Shown: piece after piece, positions 43,370 through 52,999 of the stretch | Numbering within the stretch: the stretch's first letter is position 1 | Layout: the number at the start of each line of letters is the position of its first letter | Origin: Casp-alpha2 sp036337015 | GTDB taxonomy: Bacteria; Pseudomonadota; Alphaproteobacteria; Rhodospirillales; Casp-alpha2 | NCBI GenBank assembly: GCA_036337015.1 | Contig: JAYZEZ010000006.1 | Location: forward strand, 104,703-168,702 | DNA length: 64,000 nt | Direction of reading: 5' to 3' | Translations under genes and position numbers: made by a program | The notes under the pieces: model-generated | What the model was told of the DNA's origin: nothing | Databases searched by the model: none | The model's input: the letters and a program-made list of their open reading frames with translations, nothing else

Positions 43370-44159
43370 CTTTCAGTTTTGGCTGGCAGATAGACCGTGA
43401 AGAATCTGCTGTTATAAAGTCAATTATATCATGGACTGCTTCTGTTTTAGGAAAAAGGTCAGCAACATCTTGTATGCGTTCAGATAAGGTGCCTTCTTCA
43501 GCAAAAATTAGGCGGTAAGCCTTGCGAAGGTTATGTATATCTTCTCGAGAAAAACCTCGGCGCTTTAACCCAACAATATTTAGGCCGGATAATCTTGCAC
43601 GGTTTCCTATAACTGAACCGTAAGGTATAACATCTTCAGCTACACCTGTTTTTCCACCAATCATGGCGTGTTTCCCTATTCGAACGAATTGGTGAATTGC
43701 AGAAAGACCACCAATTATAGCCCATTCTTCTATTGTGACGTGGCCGGCTAGTGTTGCATTATTAACTAGGACCACGTTGTTATTGATCTTACAATCATGT
43801 GCTACATGTGATCCAACCATAAACAGACAATTATCTCCAATTTGAGTAGTTAGTCCCCCACCTTCTGTTCCTGGATTCATTGTAACGTGTTCACGAATTA
43901 TGTTATTTTTTCCTATAATTAATTTCGAATCTTCGCCTTTGTATTTCATGTCCTGTGGTTGGTACCCTAGCGAAGTAAATGGAAAAACTTGGGTATTTTC
44001 ACCAATCTCAGTATTCCCCCATATTACTACATGAGATAATAGTTCAACTCCATTGCAAAGTGTAACATTAGAGCCAACGATTGAATAAGGTCCAATAGAA
44101 ACATTGTTCCCTATACTTGCCCCGTCCTCAATGATTGCAGTTTCGTGAATTTTTTTCAT
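43359..44159 (-). CDS. lpxA: Acyl-ACP--UDP-N-acetylglucosamine O-acyltransferase
   Basis: First enzyme of lipid A synthesis. The 266-aa protein is a left-handed beta-helix with hexapeptide repeats (IHETAIIEDGASIGNNVSIG, GENTQVFPFTSLGYQPQD), the catalytic His in GSHVAHDCKINNNVVL, the acyl-length region ALAGHVTIEEWAIIGGLSAIHQF, and the LpxA-specific C-terminal helices (GFSREDIHNLRKAYRLIF). It overlaps fabZ by 4 bp upstream and lpxI-lpxB by 11 bp downstream. Confidence 0.97.
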   Translation of the reverse strand: MKKIHETAIIEDGASIGNNVSIGPYSIVGSNVTLCNGVELLSHVVIWGNTEIGENTQVFPFTSLGYQPQDMKYKGEDSKLIIGKNNIIREHVTMNPGTEGGGLTTQIGDNCLFMVGSHVAHDCKINNNVVLVNNATLAGHVTIEEWAIIGGLSAIHQFVRIGKHAMIGGKTGVAEDVIPYGSVIGNRARLSGLNIVGLKRRGFSREDIHNLRKAYRLIFAEEGTLSERIQDVADLFPKTEAVHDIIDFITADSSRSICQPKLKDAA

Positions 44160-44623
44160 TCTGGATCTACAATTATTGCACTGAAGGTAGCTTCAGCAAC
44201 TAGTGTGTCTTCAACAATTGCCTTGCCCTCGAATTTCCATACTTTTCCTCTATTATGCGATTTGCAAACCTCCAATTCTAGTTGATTTCCAGGAAAAACA
44301 GGTTTGCGGAAACGAGCCTGTTCTACGGACATAAAATAAACTACACTTCCCGGTTGTTTGCCTAAGGTCCCAATAACAAGAACTGCGGATGTCTGCGCCA
44401 TTGCCTCCACAATAAGAACCCCTGGCATTATTGGATGATTTGGAAAATGTCCCTTAAAAAAATCCTCATCTCCTGTAACGTTTTTAATACCTAAAATTTT
44501 TTGATCTGGAATTAAGTTTCTTACTTCATCGATCAGTAAAAATGGTTCTCTATGAGGTATCATATCCTTGATTGCTTCTGCATCTAAGAATTTTATAATT
44601 TTCTCTGATTGCGTTTTATCCAT
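44156..44623 (-). CDS. fabZ: 3-hydroxyacyl-ACP dehydratase FabZ
   Basis: Dehydrates 3-hydroxyacyl-ACP in fatty acid elongation and competes with LpxA/LpxD for the same substrate. The 155-aa hot-dog protein has MIPHREPFLLIDEV, GDEDFFKGHFPNHPIMPGVLIVEAMAQ with the catalytic His and Glu, and VYFMSVEQARFRKPVFPGNQLEL. It lies between lpxD (2 bp) and lpxA (4-bp overlap), the classical order. Confidence 0.97.
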   Translation of the reverse strand: MDKTQSEKIIKFLDAEAIKDMIPHREPFLLIDEVRNLIPDQKILGIKNVTGDEDFFKGHFPNHPIMPGVLIVEAMAQTSAVLVIGTLGKQPGSVVYFMSVEQARFRKPVFPGNQLELEVCKSHNRGKVWKFEGKAIVEDTLVAEATFSAIIVDPE

Positions 44624-44625
44624 TT

Positions 44626-45648
44626 TTACTTGTCCTTCCTAATTGCAATACGCCGAAGCATTGCAATACCACGTAACCATTCTTTAAGTGGTCGTGCTGG
44701 AAAGCCACCAACCGTAATTCCAGCCTTGAGATCTCCCATAACACCGCTTTTTGCTCCAATTCGAGCACCATCGCCTATATGTAAATGTCCAGCAATCCCA
44801 GCTTGGCCACCTAAAACAGCATAATCACCAATTTCTGTACTTCCAGAAATACCAACTTGACTAACTACAAAACAATACTTTCCAAGTTTAACGTTATGGG
44901 CAATTTGAACAAGATTATCAATCTTTGTACCTTCTCCAATCACTGTATCGGGGCCACTGCCGCGATCTATTGAGGTATTGGACCCAATATCAACATCATC
45001 TCCTATGATGACTCTTCCTAATTGAGGAACTTTCATATGATTATCTTTTCCTGGTGCAAACCCAAATCCATCTTGGCCTATTTGAGTTCCTGAAGAAATG
45101 CAGACTCTATCCCCAATAATGCTATAGGATATAGTAACGTTCGCACCAATTCTGCAATCTTTTCCTAAAATGATGCCTGGCCCAAGTACCGTGTTTGCAC
45201 CTATTTGACAACCATTTCCAATCCTTGCTTTTTTTGAAATTATAGCGCTGGAGGCAATTTTGCAGTTTTCTCCAATTTCTGCGGTATCATCAATGGGCTT
45301 TGGACCGATTTGATAATTTAGCATATTTAAAGTTGGATAAAAAGCCGCAGCTACTAATGCATAACCTCGATATGGTTCATCACTAATCAATAATGAGATA
45401 TCGTCGGGTGCTTTATTTATAAAATCAGGATGTACAAGACATGCGCCAGCACTGGTTCTACTAAACTGATCAATATAACGCTTATTATCTAAAAAACTGA
45501 TATGTTTTTTCTTGGCTGATGATAAAGTCTGAACATCATAAAAAAATTCTTGGTCATCTACCCCTTTTCCAATGCTTGCATTAGAAATATCTGCAATACT
45601 TTTTAAATTAAAAGGGCCAGCTACTGAATAAAAACGAGGATCTGCCAC
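44626..45648 (-). CDS. lpxD: UDP-3-O-acylglucosamine N-acyltransferase
   Basis: Adds the second 3-hydroxyacyl chain to UDP-3-O-acyl-GlcN. The 340-aa protein has an N-terminal uridine-binding domain (LKSIADISNASIG, FLDNKRYIDQ, AGACLVHPDF) and a left-handed beta-helix of hexapeptide repeats, with the catalytic His in VQIAHNVKLGKYCF and SGSTEIGDYAVLGGQAGIAGH. Full length; standard place between skp and fabZ. Confidence 0.97.
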   Translation of the reverse strand: MADPRFYSVAGPFNLKSIADISNASIGKGVDDQEFFYDVQTLSSAKKKHISFLDNKRYIDQFSRTSAGACLVHPDFINKAPDDISLLISDEPYRGYALVAAAFYPTLNMLNYQIGPKPIDDTAEIGENCKIASSAIISKKARIGNGCQIGANTVLGPGIILGKDCRIGANVTISYSIIGDRVCISSGTQIGQDGFGFAPGKDNHMKVPQLGRVIIGDDVDIGSNTSIDRGSGPDTVIGEGTKIDNLVQIAHNVKLGKYCFVVSQVGISGSTEIGDYAVLGGQAGIAGHLHIGDGARIGAKSGVMGDLKAGITVGGFPARPLKEWLRGIAMLRRIAIRKDK

Positions 45649-45654
45649 GTGCTA

Positions 45655-46257
45655 TCACTCAGGTTTTTCTACAGTCACCGTAGGCTGCTTTTTATCCAAA
45701 ATTGCTAAAACTTCTTTGGTGAGATCCATAGCTGGGTTGGAATAAGCTGTCTGCACTTTACGGAGGATTACAAATAGTTTTCGTTCGGCAGCCATCTTTT
45801 TAACAATGGCAACATAGGTATTATTCACTTTCGCCAGTGCAGTTGCGCGTGATTTATCTAAATCCCGCTGACGCTTTTGAACTTTCCGCTGCACATCAAC
45901 AACACGTTGCTCAAATTCTCTGCGTTTTTCCGCAAATACTTCTGGAGCTAGAATTGTTCGCTGTCGAGCTAGTTCTTGATTGTCTTTGCGGAGTTTTTCC
46001 CTATCTTTTTCAATTTCTTCTTCAAATTTAACGCCAATATCAGCAATTTGTTTTCTGATACTTTTCACAGCTTTAGCCTCACGAAGAATTTTTTGTACAT
46101 CAAGTGTCGCAAACGGTAGATGAATTTTTAAAATATCTTTATCCGAAGTTTTTGCATTTGCATTTTTAGTTTTTGCTTTTTCTTGTGCATATAGATTAGA
46201 GGTAAAAAGTAATGTCATAAGCATAAAGCTAAAGCATAATTTAAAATAATTTTTCAA
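45655..46257 (-). CDS. skp: OmpH/Skp family periplasmic chaperone
   Basis: Holds unfolded outer-membrane proteins on the way to BamA. The 200-aa protein has a signal peptide (FKLCFSFMLMTLLFTSNLYA, cleaved near AQE), a short beta strand LPFATLDVQKIL, then a long, strongly charged coiled-coil hairpin (KEIEKDREKLRKDNQEL type), and the returning VNNTYVAIVKKMAAERKLFVIL strand. It is directly after bamA (9 bp), the usual order. Confidence 0.93.
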   Translation of the reverse strand: MKNYFKLCFSFMLMTLLFTSNLYAQEKAKTKNANAKTSDKDILKIHLPFATLDVQKILREAKAVKSIRKQIADIGVKFEEEIEKDREKLRKDNQELARQRTILAPEVFAEKRREFEQRVVDVQRKVQKRQRDLDKSRATALAKVNNTYVAIVKKMAAERKLFVILRKVQTAYSNPAMDLTKEVLAILDKKQPTVTVEKPE

Positions 46258-46266
46258 GATGTTCTC

Positions 46267-48573
46267 CTAGAAACGCGTGCCAAAATTAAAGTGTATGTTT
46301 TCCGGCTTGTCATAATCTTTTTTAAGAATTGGAATTGCTGCATCTATACCTATAGGTCCAAATGGTGACTTATAAGTTATTCCAACTCCAGCTCCAGCCC
46401 GAAGGCTAGTATCGTCATGAATATAAGAATAAGTTGGTTCTATCTTCCCTATACTAGCAAAGTCTGTAAATGCGCGACCACCAATGGGCATGCTATCTGG
46501 TAAGGGTAAAGGGAAGTCTAATTGCAGAGATGCTCCGTACATCCACTCTCCACCAAGTGCATCATCAGTTCTTGAATCTCTTGGGCCAATTCCACTTGGT
46601 TCAAATCCTCTGATTGTGTCAGTGCCAATTTGAAATCGCTTTAGAATAGAAATATCTTCTCCTAATCCAAAGATATAATTAAATTTGCCAGTTGCAGATG
46701 CTATCCAATCATCGGTTATAGAATAAAATTGAGCAACTTTTAATTTATTGCGAATAAATTTTGTGGACCCCCCCAAGCCAGCTAGAGTGGTAGTAAGCCT
46801 AGCAACATGTCCTTCTGTGGGTTTATAGCTGCTATCACGCACATCATATTTAATGGTATGTGAAACTTGAGAGGTTGTTTCAGAACCAGCAGCAGCTTTA
46901 ATTGACGACGATGCGTCACTCGCCACATTTCTTATTTTTTCAACTGTGAAATCATAACCCCAATCTTGGCGCAAATTTTCAGTTATACTATATCCAGCTC
47001 GGAGTCCAAAGCCAGTATTCCTTCTATCATAAGACGCGATATCTTGAAGATCCCTACTTACATGAAAAATATCAAAACCAGCCCTAATATCTCTATTTAA
47101 AAAATATGGTTCTGTAAATGATATATCAGCTTCACTTGCTAGTGAGGCAATCCTTAGCTGAAGGGCCAACTCTTGTCCCTTACCCAAAAAATTTCTTTCA
47201 GCGATACCTATATCGCCCATGACACCAGAGGAGGATGAAAAACCTGCTCCAAAGCTAAGTTGACCAGTTGATTTTTCTTCAACATCGACTTTAACTGCTG
47301 CTTTATCTGGTGCACTACCTTGTAAACGTTGAACATCTAATTTTTCAAAGAATCCAAGGTTCTGTATTCGTTGTCTAGATCTACGTAATTTGGCAGAATT
47401 GAAAGCGTCACCCTCTACTAATCGGAATTCTCTTCTAATGACTTCGTCTTGTGTACGAACGTTTCCAACAATATCAATACGCTCGACAAAAACCCTAGGA
47501 CCTTCATTAATCTCAAAAGTTACGTCAATAGTTCTTTCTTTCCGGTTCCTATTAATACGTGGGCGAACTTCTACAAAGGCGTGCCCTAGTTGACCCACTT
47601 TATCTGTCAATTTAGAAATAGTCTTATTTATTGCGTTTAAATCATACCAGTCTTCAGCTTCAACTCGAATAGAGTCGATAATATCTTCATCTTTTAAGTC
47701 ACGTATGCGTGCTTCTATATCAATTTTACCAAATCGGTACCTAACACCTTCATCTACAGTGAAAGTAATAAAAAAGTCCTTGCGGTCCGGAGTTAATTCA
47801 GCAAGTCCTGATAGGACTTTAAAATCAGCATAACCTTCGGATAGATAAAATCGTCTAAGCAACTCTCTATCAAAGGTCATACGATCAGGATCATACTTAT
47901 CATCACTTGATAAAAATCTCCACCAAGATGTTTCTTTTGTTTGAATAATAGAACGTAGTTGTCCATCACTGTATTCACGATTACCTAGAAAACGTATGCT
48001 TTGGATTTGTGTTAGATCACCCTCATTAATTTCAAATACAAGGTTGATTCGATTTTGAGGCAATTCAATGACTTTTGGGTCAACAGTGGCGGCAAAGCGA
48101 CCAGTTGCACGGTAAATAGCAAGTATTCGATTAACATCTTTCATTACTTTCGTCCGAGTATAAATAACGCGTGGACGAAGAGATATTTCGGCTTTTAGAG
48201 TATCCGTGTCTGTATCGGAGTTCCCTTCAAAGGAAATGAGATTGATAACAGGATTTTCTATGACCTTAACTATTAATTCATCACCTTTACGATGTATGGA
48301 AACATCTGCGAAAAGGCCTGTATTAAAAATACTTTTTAATGAACGATCAAACTTCCCTGTATCAAATAGGTCGCCTTCCTGAACAAGCAAATAGGACTTA
48401 ACGGTATTTGGATCAATACGTTTTGCCCCGTTGATTGTGATAGTTTTTATTGTTCCAGTACTACTAGGAATAGTTTTTATTTCTTGACCATTTACGACAT
48501 TTGTCGACATCGTCATGGAGGCAAGTCCAAAAAAATAAATACTGAAAGTTATTATATGTACGAGACGTTTCAC
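46267..48573 (-). CDS. bamA: Outer membrane protein assembly factor BamA
   Basis: Central Omp85 subunit of the beta-barrel assembly machine. The 768-aa protein has a signal peptide (about 29 residues, ending near VNGQ), five POTRA domains (for example ITINGAKRIDPNTV, LISFEGNSDTDTDTL, IRFLGNREYSDGQL, FGKIDIEARIRDL and ERIDIVGNVRTQDEVI), and a 16-strand barrel with the FRIGTDTIRGFE-type loop motif (QIGTDTIRGFEPSGIGPRD) and a terminal aromatic IHFNFGTRF. It lies between rseP (21 bp) and skp (9 bp). Confidence 0.97.
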   Translation of the reverse strand: MKRLVHIITFSIYFFGLASMTMSTNVVNGQEIKTIPSSTGTIKTITINGAKRIDPNTVKSYLLVQEGDLFDTGKFDRSLKSIFNTGLFADVSIHRKGDELIVKVIENPVINLISFEGNSDTDTDTLKAEISLRPRVIYTRTKVMKDVNRILAIYRATGRFAATVDPKVIELPQNRINLVFEINEGDLTQIQSIRFLGNREYSDGQLRSIIQTKETSWWRFLSSDDKYDPDRMTFDRELLRRFYLSEGYADFKVLSGLAELTPDRKDFFITFTVDEGVRYRFGKIDIEARIRDLKDEDIIDSIRVEAEDWYDLNAINKTISKLTDKVGQLGHAFVEVRPRINRNRKERTIDVTFEINEGPRVFVERIDIVGNVRTQDEVIRREFRLVEGDAFNSAKLRRSRQRIQNLGFFEKLDVQRLQGSAPDKAAVKVDVEEKSTGQLSFGAGFSSSSGVMGDIGIAERNFLGKGQELALQLRIASLASEADISFTEPYFLNRDIRAGFDIFHVSRDLQDIASYDRRNTGFGLRAGYSITENLRQDWGYDFTVEKIRNVASDASSSIKAAAGSETTSQVSHTIKYDVRDSSYKPTEGHVARLTTTLAGLGGSTKFIRNKLKVAQFYSITDDWIASATGKFNYIFGLGEDISILKRFQIGTDTIRGFEPSGIGPRDSRTDDALGGEWMYGASLQLDFPLPLPDSMPIGGRAFTDFASIGKIEPTYSYIHDDTSLRAGAGVGITYKSPFGPIGIDAAIPILKKDYDKPENIHFNFGTRF

Positions 48574-48594
48574 AAATACCTCAAATTTAAATAA

Positions 48595-49734
48595 TTAAGC
48601 CCAGAGACTTTTTATAAAATCTATGACCTTAAAGGATGCTAAATCATTCCAAGTCGCGAAAACCATTAGGATCAATAGCAGAATCAGCCCAAAACGGAAA
48701 CCGTAATCTTGAGTTCTTGGTCCTAAAGGACGACCACGGATAGCTTCAGCGGCAAAATACATCAAGTGACCGCCATCTAATACAGGTATAGGAAAAAGGT
48801 TTATCAAGCCTAGATTTACTGACAGTGCAGCCATAAATAATATTACTTCTTTAAACCCTAATTGAGCCATTTGACCCGATATTTGAGCTATTCTGAGTGG
48901 ACCTCCAAGATCTTCTGCTCCTCTTTGACCAGTTATCATTTCACCTAGATAAAATAAAATATTTCCCGTAAGTGATACTGTTTGTTCAATGGCCATCCAA
49001 GTAGCTGTCCAAGGAGCATGATATATGTATTCAGCTTGGTTAGGGTCAGGATTTATACCGAGAATTCCTTTCTTAATGGTATTCCCATTTTCATCACTTT
49101 TTATTCTGGTATTTGGGGTAGCACTAAGGACTTGTTCTTTATTATTTCGAATAATGGTAATTTGTAAATTAGTATCAGGACTTGTGCTTATGATATCAGC
49201 TAAATCAGAAAACCAAGTAATGGGTTTCCCATTAATTTCAATGATACGATCTCCAATTTGAAATCCAGCTTCAGCAGCAGCTGAGTTCTTTTGAATGTTC
49301 CCAATTCCAGCATAATGATTTGGTGTGCCGATAGTTATAATTAAAGCTGTGTATAAAATAATGGCTAAAATAAAGTTTGCTAAAGGTCCGGCAAATACAA
49401 TCGCTGATCGTTGAGCTAGCGACTTATATTTAAATGAATATGGCTTATCTTCTTCGCTTGTTTTATTTAAGTTTTCGTCTTCTTCTGGAAGGTCAGATTG
49501 ACCAAGCATTTTGACATACCCTCCAAGAGGAATTGCGCTTATTTTCCAACGAGTTCCAGCATCGTTTGTCCAGCCAAATATTTCAGGACCAAATCCTATT
49601 GAAAAAACCTCAACTCGAACGTTATTTTTACGAGCAACCCAATAATGTCCCCATTCATGTACAAAAACGATTACAGTAAGGACAAATAAAAAGACGATGA
49701 TATAATACCAGGTAAAATCTAGAAGGTGACTCAT
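48595..49734 (-). CDS. rseP: RIP zinc metalloprotease RseP (site-2 protease)
   Basis: An intramembrane protease that cuts anti-sigma factors and signal-peptide remnants. The 379-aa protein has the catalytic motif in FVHEWGHYWVARKNN (HExxH), one PDZ domain (YAGIGNIQKNSAAAEAGFQIGDRIIEING), and the third metal-ligand region NLFPIPVLDGGHL. About four membrane segments. It has a single PDZ rather than the two of E. coli RseP. The neighbours bamA and dxr match the classical operon. Confidence 0.96.
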   Translation of the reverse strand: MSHLLDFTWYYIIVFLFVLTVIVFVHEWGHYWVARKNNVRVEVFSIGFGPEIFGWTNDAGTRWKISAIPLGGYVKMLGQSDLPEEDENLNKTSEEDKPYSFKYKSLAQRSAIVFAGPLANFILAIILYTALIITIGTPNHYAGIGNIQKNSAAAEAGFQIGDRIIEINGKPITWFSDLADIISTSPDTNLQITIIRNNKEQVLSATPNTRIKSDENGNTIKKGILGINPDPNQAEYIYHAPWTATWMAIEQTVSLTGNILFYLGEMITGQRGAEDLGGPLRIAQISGQMAQLGFKEVILFMAALSVNLGLINLFPIPVLDGGHLMYFAAEAIRGRPLGPRTQDYGFRFGLILLLILMVFATWNDLASFKVIDFIKSLWA

Positions 49735-49797
49735 AAAATATTTCCATTAAGGTGTTTAGGTTAGAGATAAAAAAAATCTCTAGAATTTATTAATTTA

Positions 49798-50994
49798 TTA
49801 GAGAGTTTTTGCAATTTCTTTAGATAATTCCCTAGCTTCTGTATCAGCTTGGGACACATCGTCCAAATTTTGTAACTGATAACTATTTATGGAGTTTAGG
49901 GTTTCACTCACAACGCGTACGATGTCAAGAAAACCTATATGATTATTAAGAAAAAGGTCTACGGCTATTTCGTTAGCTGCATTCATTATAGTTGGTGCTG
50001 AGCCTCCAATTTCTAAAGCTTCACGAGCTAGAGAAATTGCAGGGAATAATTCATTGTTGTGTTTTTCGAAAGTAAGTTTGGAGATATCAGAAAGCTCCAA
50101 TTTTTTTGCTGTTGTTTTCATCCTGCTGGGCCATGACAAAGCATAGGCAATTGGTGTTTTCATATCTGGAGTGCCCAATTGAGCTAAAACAGACCCATCT
50201 ACATAATCAACCATTGAATGTATTACTGATTGTGGGTGAACTAGAATTTCTATTTGCTCGCTTGTAACGGGAAATAAATGGAATGCTTCAATAATTTCCA
50301 GTCCTTTATTCATCATGGTCGCAGAATCTATTGAAATTTTTGCACCCATATTCCAATTAGGGTGTGCCACTGCTTCTTTTGGTGTCACACTTTTCATTCT
50401 TTTTTTAGTAAATTGTCGGAACGGTCCGCCCGAAGCAGTTAAGATAATTCTACGAACTCGGTTTGCATTATTAAAATCAAAAACTTGGAATATCGCACTA
50501 TGCTCGGAATCAACAGGAAGCAAAATACTGTCACTTTTCTTAACTTCACGAATGAAAACATCACCTGCTGATACTAGGCATTCTTTATTTGCTAATCCTA
50601 TAGCAGCGCCGCGTTTAACAGCTGCGAGTGTAGGTTTTAGTCCTGCGGCACCAACTATTGAAGACATTACTATATCAGCCGGTTGTTCTGCTGCCTCGAT
50701 CAGTGCATTTTTACCTGCGGTTACTTTAATACTGGTTCCGGCTAAAGACTTTTTTAGGTCATCATATCCATTTTGATCTGCAAGAGCTACAGTTTTGGGT
50801 TTTAAAATGCGAGCCTGTTTGGCTAGTAAATCAACATTTTGATTTGCAGTTAAAGACTCAACCGAAAAGTGCTTTTGGTTATTTTGAACTAACTCTACGG
50901 TATTACAACCGACTGAACCCGTGGATCCTAGGATTGTTATACTTCGATGAGATAGTGATCCAGAAAGTTGATTTTCTAAGGAATTTATATCCAT
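49798..50994 (-). CDS. dxr: 1-deoxy-D-xylulose 5-phosphate reductoisomerase
   Basis: Second step of the MEP isoprenoid pathway. The 398-aa NADPH enzyme shows ITILGSTGSVGCNTVEL, GLANKECLVSAG, LPVDSEHSAIFQ, ILTASGGPFR, AVAHPNWNMGAKISIDSATMMNKGLE, and HPQSVIHSMVDYVDGSVLAQLG. These include the metal-binding acidic residues. It overlaps cdsA by 10 bp upstream and is followed by rseP after 63 bp. Confidence 0.97.
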   Translation of the reverse strand: MDINSLENQLSGSLSHRSITILGSTGSVGCNTVELVQNNQKHFSVESLTANQNVDLLAKQARILKPKTVALADQNGYDDLKKSLAGTSIKVTAGKNALIEAAEQPADIVMSSIVGAAGLKPTLAAVKRGAAIGLANKECLVSAGDVFIREVKKSDSILLPVDSEHSAIFQVFDFNNANRVRRIILTASGGPFRQFTKKRMKSVTPKEAVAHPNWNMGAKISIDSATMMNKGLEIIEAFHLFPVTSEQIEILVHPQSVIHSMVDYVDGSVLAQLGTPDMKTPIAYALSWPSRMKTTAKKLELSDISKLTFEKHNNELFPAISLAREALEIGGSAPTIMNAANEIAVDLFLNNHIGFLDIVRVVSETLNSINSYQLQNLDDVSQADTEARELSKEIAKTL

Positions 50995-51665
50995 GTAAAA
51001 ATACCGTCTTGACTCAACACATCTATTATTGCCACGAAAATAGCTGCTAAAAGCAGTCCATCAACTCTATCGAGGAGACCTCCATGACCAGGTATAATAT
51101 TTCCGGTGTCTTTAACTTTAAAGTAACGCTTTATAAAAGATTCCATAAGATCTCCAGCCTGAGAGATTGCCCCCACTGTTGCACTAAGAAATATCATTAT
51201 AGTTAAGGCCTCTTGTTCCAGTATATAAGCCAATGCGCCTCCAGTTAAAGCGGATAGAAAAATTCCTCCAATCAAACCAGCCCAAGTTTTATTCGGACTT
51301 ATTATTGGTGCTAATTTTAAGCCACCAATTAACCTCCCAAATGCATAAGCGCCAATGTCGGCTGACCATACAATCAAAAAAAGCCATAAAAGATTATTCT
51401 GGCCGTAGTTAGAATTAAAGCGAATAAACAATAAGGATAAACATGCAAAGGCGATATATAAAAGTCCAACAATTAACCATCCTAATTGTTTTCTGCAAAG
51501 CCTAACCCACTCTTGAATCATTATTAGTACTGAAAGACTTATTAGTATTTCAAAAAAGGGTGTTCCAAAATAAACAGCAAAAAGAACCACAGGCCCAAGA
51601 ACCGCAGCTGAAATGATGCGGATAGTTAAATTGTCTTTATGCTCATTAACTTCCGGTTGCACCAT
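50985..51665 (-). CDS. cdsA: Phosphatidate cytidylyltransferase
   Basis: Makes CDP-diacylglycerol from phosphatidate and CTP at the inner membrane. The 226-aa polytopic protein has the signature SPNKTWAGLIGG and the C-terminal GDLMESFIKRYFKVKDTG, PGHGGLLDRVDGLL motif. It is somewhat shorter than E. coli CdsA but the catalytic half is complete. It overlaps uppS by 20 bp and dxr by 10 bp. Together with pgpA elsewhere in the window it indicates phosphatidylglycerol synthesis. Confidence 0.94.
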   Translation of the reverse strand: MVQPEVNEHKDNLTIRIISAAVLGPVVLFAVYFGTPFFEILISLSVLIMIQEWVRLCRKQLGWLIVGLLYIAFACLSLLFIRFNSNYGQNNLLWLFLIVWSADIGAYAFGRLIGGLKLAPIISPNKTWAGLIGGIFLSALTGGALAYILEQEALTIMIFLSATVGAISQAGDLMESFIKRYFKVKDTGNIIPGHGGLLDRVDGLLLAAIFVAIIDVLSQDGIFTWI

Positions 51666-52386
51666 AGCGACGGTTCCGGCTCTGAAATTCTAGAACTGCG
51701 TTATTTAGATGTTCTCGGGTAAAGTCAGGCCAAAAAACATCTGTAAATACTAGTTCAGAGTAAGCTAATTGCCATAACATAAAATTACTTATTCTTACCT
51801 CCCCACTAGTACGAATTAGTAAATCCGGATCGGGCATATCAGAAGTGTACAATCTTAAATCAATTGTGGCTTCATTAATCTCATCAATACTAATTTTTCC
51901 AGCAGCTACATCCTCTGCTATACGCTTAGCAGCATCTGTAATTTCAGCCCGCCCCCCATAACTAAGCGCAATTGTAAGATTGAGGCGAGTATTTTTGTTT
52001 GTTAAGGCTTCAGCTTTTTCAATCAATTTCACAATATCTTCTTCAAGGCGAGCACGGTCACCAATGACTTGTAATTTAATGCCCTCTTTGTTTAATTCCT
52101 TTATTTCTTTTTGTAGATAAAATTTCAAAAGTTCCATTAAGTCTGTAATTTCATTAGCAGGTCGTTTCCAATTTTCAGATGAAAAGCCAAACAATGTTAG
52201 GTATTTAACCCCAAGGGAAATTGAAGCTTTTACGGTCTCTCTGACAGATTCCGCCCCGCGTTGATGTCCGATAGTTCGCGGTAAACCTTGAGCTTTGGCC
52301 CAGCGTCCGTTTCCATCCATAATAATGGCTATATGTTCAGGCGGTTGCGAACCTTGGTCTTCCTTTATATTTGAAACCGTCTGCAT
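51646..52386 (-). CDS. uppS: Undecaprenyl diphosphate synthase (cis-prenyltransferase)
   Basis: Builds the C55 lipid carrier for cell-wall and LPS units from IPP and FPP. The 246-aa protein shows HIAIIMDGNGRWA with the catalytic Asp, GLPRTIGHQRGAES, LTLFGFSSENWKRP, LNLTIALSYGGRAEI, and PDPDLLIRTSGEVRISNF, LWQLAYSEL, the five conserved regions. It lies 4 bp after frr and overlaps cdsA by 20 bp. Confidence 0.96.
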   Translation of the reverse strand: MQTVSNIKEDQGSQPPEHIAIIMDGNGRWAKAQGLPRTIGHQRGAESVRETVKASISLGVKYLTLFGFSSENWKRPANEITDLMELLKFYLQKEIKELNKEGIKLQVIGDRARLEEDIVKLIEKAEALTNKNTRLNLTIALSYGGRAEITDAAKRIAEDVAAGKISIDEINEATIDLRLYTSDMPDPDLLIRTSGEVRISNFMLWQLAYSELVFTDVFWPDFTREHLNNAVLEFQSRNRRYGATGS

Positions 52387-52390
52387 TATT

Positions 52391-52957
52391 TCAAACCTGT
52401 TTTATATCTTTTTCTTTTTTAGCAAGTAATTCGTCTATCTTTCCTACATAAATATCTGTTAGTTCTTGAATTTCAATTGAGTAATCATGATGTTCATCTT
52501 TTGAAAATTCATTATTTTTTTCACTCTGTTTTAGGTCGTCCATTGCATGGCGACGAACATTTCTAGCAGCGATACGGGCATCTTCAGCATATTTATTAGC
52601 TACTTTAGAAAGTTCAATTCTACGTTCTTCATTTAATGCTGGTATGGGAACCCTTACAAGTGGACCATCAGAGGAAGGATTTAATCCTAAACCAGATTCT
52701 AAAATTGATTTTTCAACTGCTGAAACAAGACCTTTATCCCAAACTTGTACAGTCAACAAGCGTGGTTCTGGAACACCAATGTTCCCTACTTGGTTCATTG
52801 GCAAATTAGAGCCATAAGCCTCAACAGTAATGTTCTCAAGCAAGCTAGTGCTTGCTCGACCAGTGCGTAGCCCTTGGAACTCTCCTTTAAGAACTTCTAA
52901 TGCGCCTTCCATTCTTCTTTTAATATCTTTCTTAGTTTCTTCGAAATCGGTGCTCAT
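52391..52957 (-). CDS. frr: Ribosome recycling factor
   Basis: With EF-G, splits ribosomes after termination. The 188-aa protein has a three-helix bundle starting TKKDIKRRMEGALEVLKGEF, LRTGRASTSLLENI, the inserted domain YGSNLPMNQVGNIGVPEPRLLTVQVWDK, then VRVPIPALNEERRIEL and a long charged helix. The frame is open to TTG 52984, but ATG at 52955-52957 has AAGGA about 9 nt upstream and gives the normal N-terminus. pyrH is upstream by about 42 bp. Confidence 0.97.
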   Translation of the reverse strand: MSTDFEETKKDIKRRMEGALEVLKGEFQGLRTGRASTSLLENITVEAYGSNLPMNQVGNIGVPEPRLLTVQVWDKGLVSAVEKSILESGLGLNPSSDGPLVRVPIPALNEERRIELSKVANKYAEDARIAARNVRRHAMDDLKQSEKNNEFSKDEHHDYSIEIQELTDIYVGKIDELLAKKEKDIKQV

Positions 52958-52999
52958 TTCTGAATCCTTCCCGTCCTCTAACAATTTAAAACTAAAAGA

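Noticed and set aside
50315..50776. 153-codon plus-strand ORF opposite dxr
   Set aside because: Antisense shadow of a conserved gene, without its own start signals.
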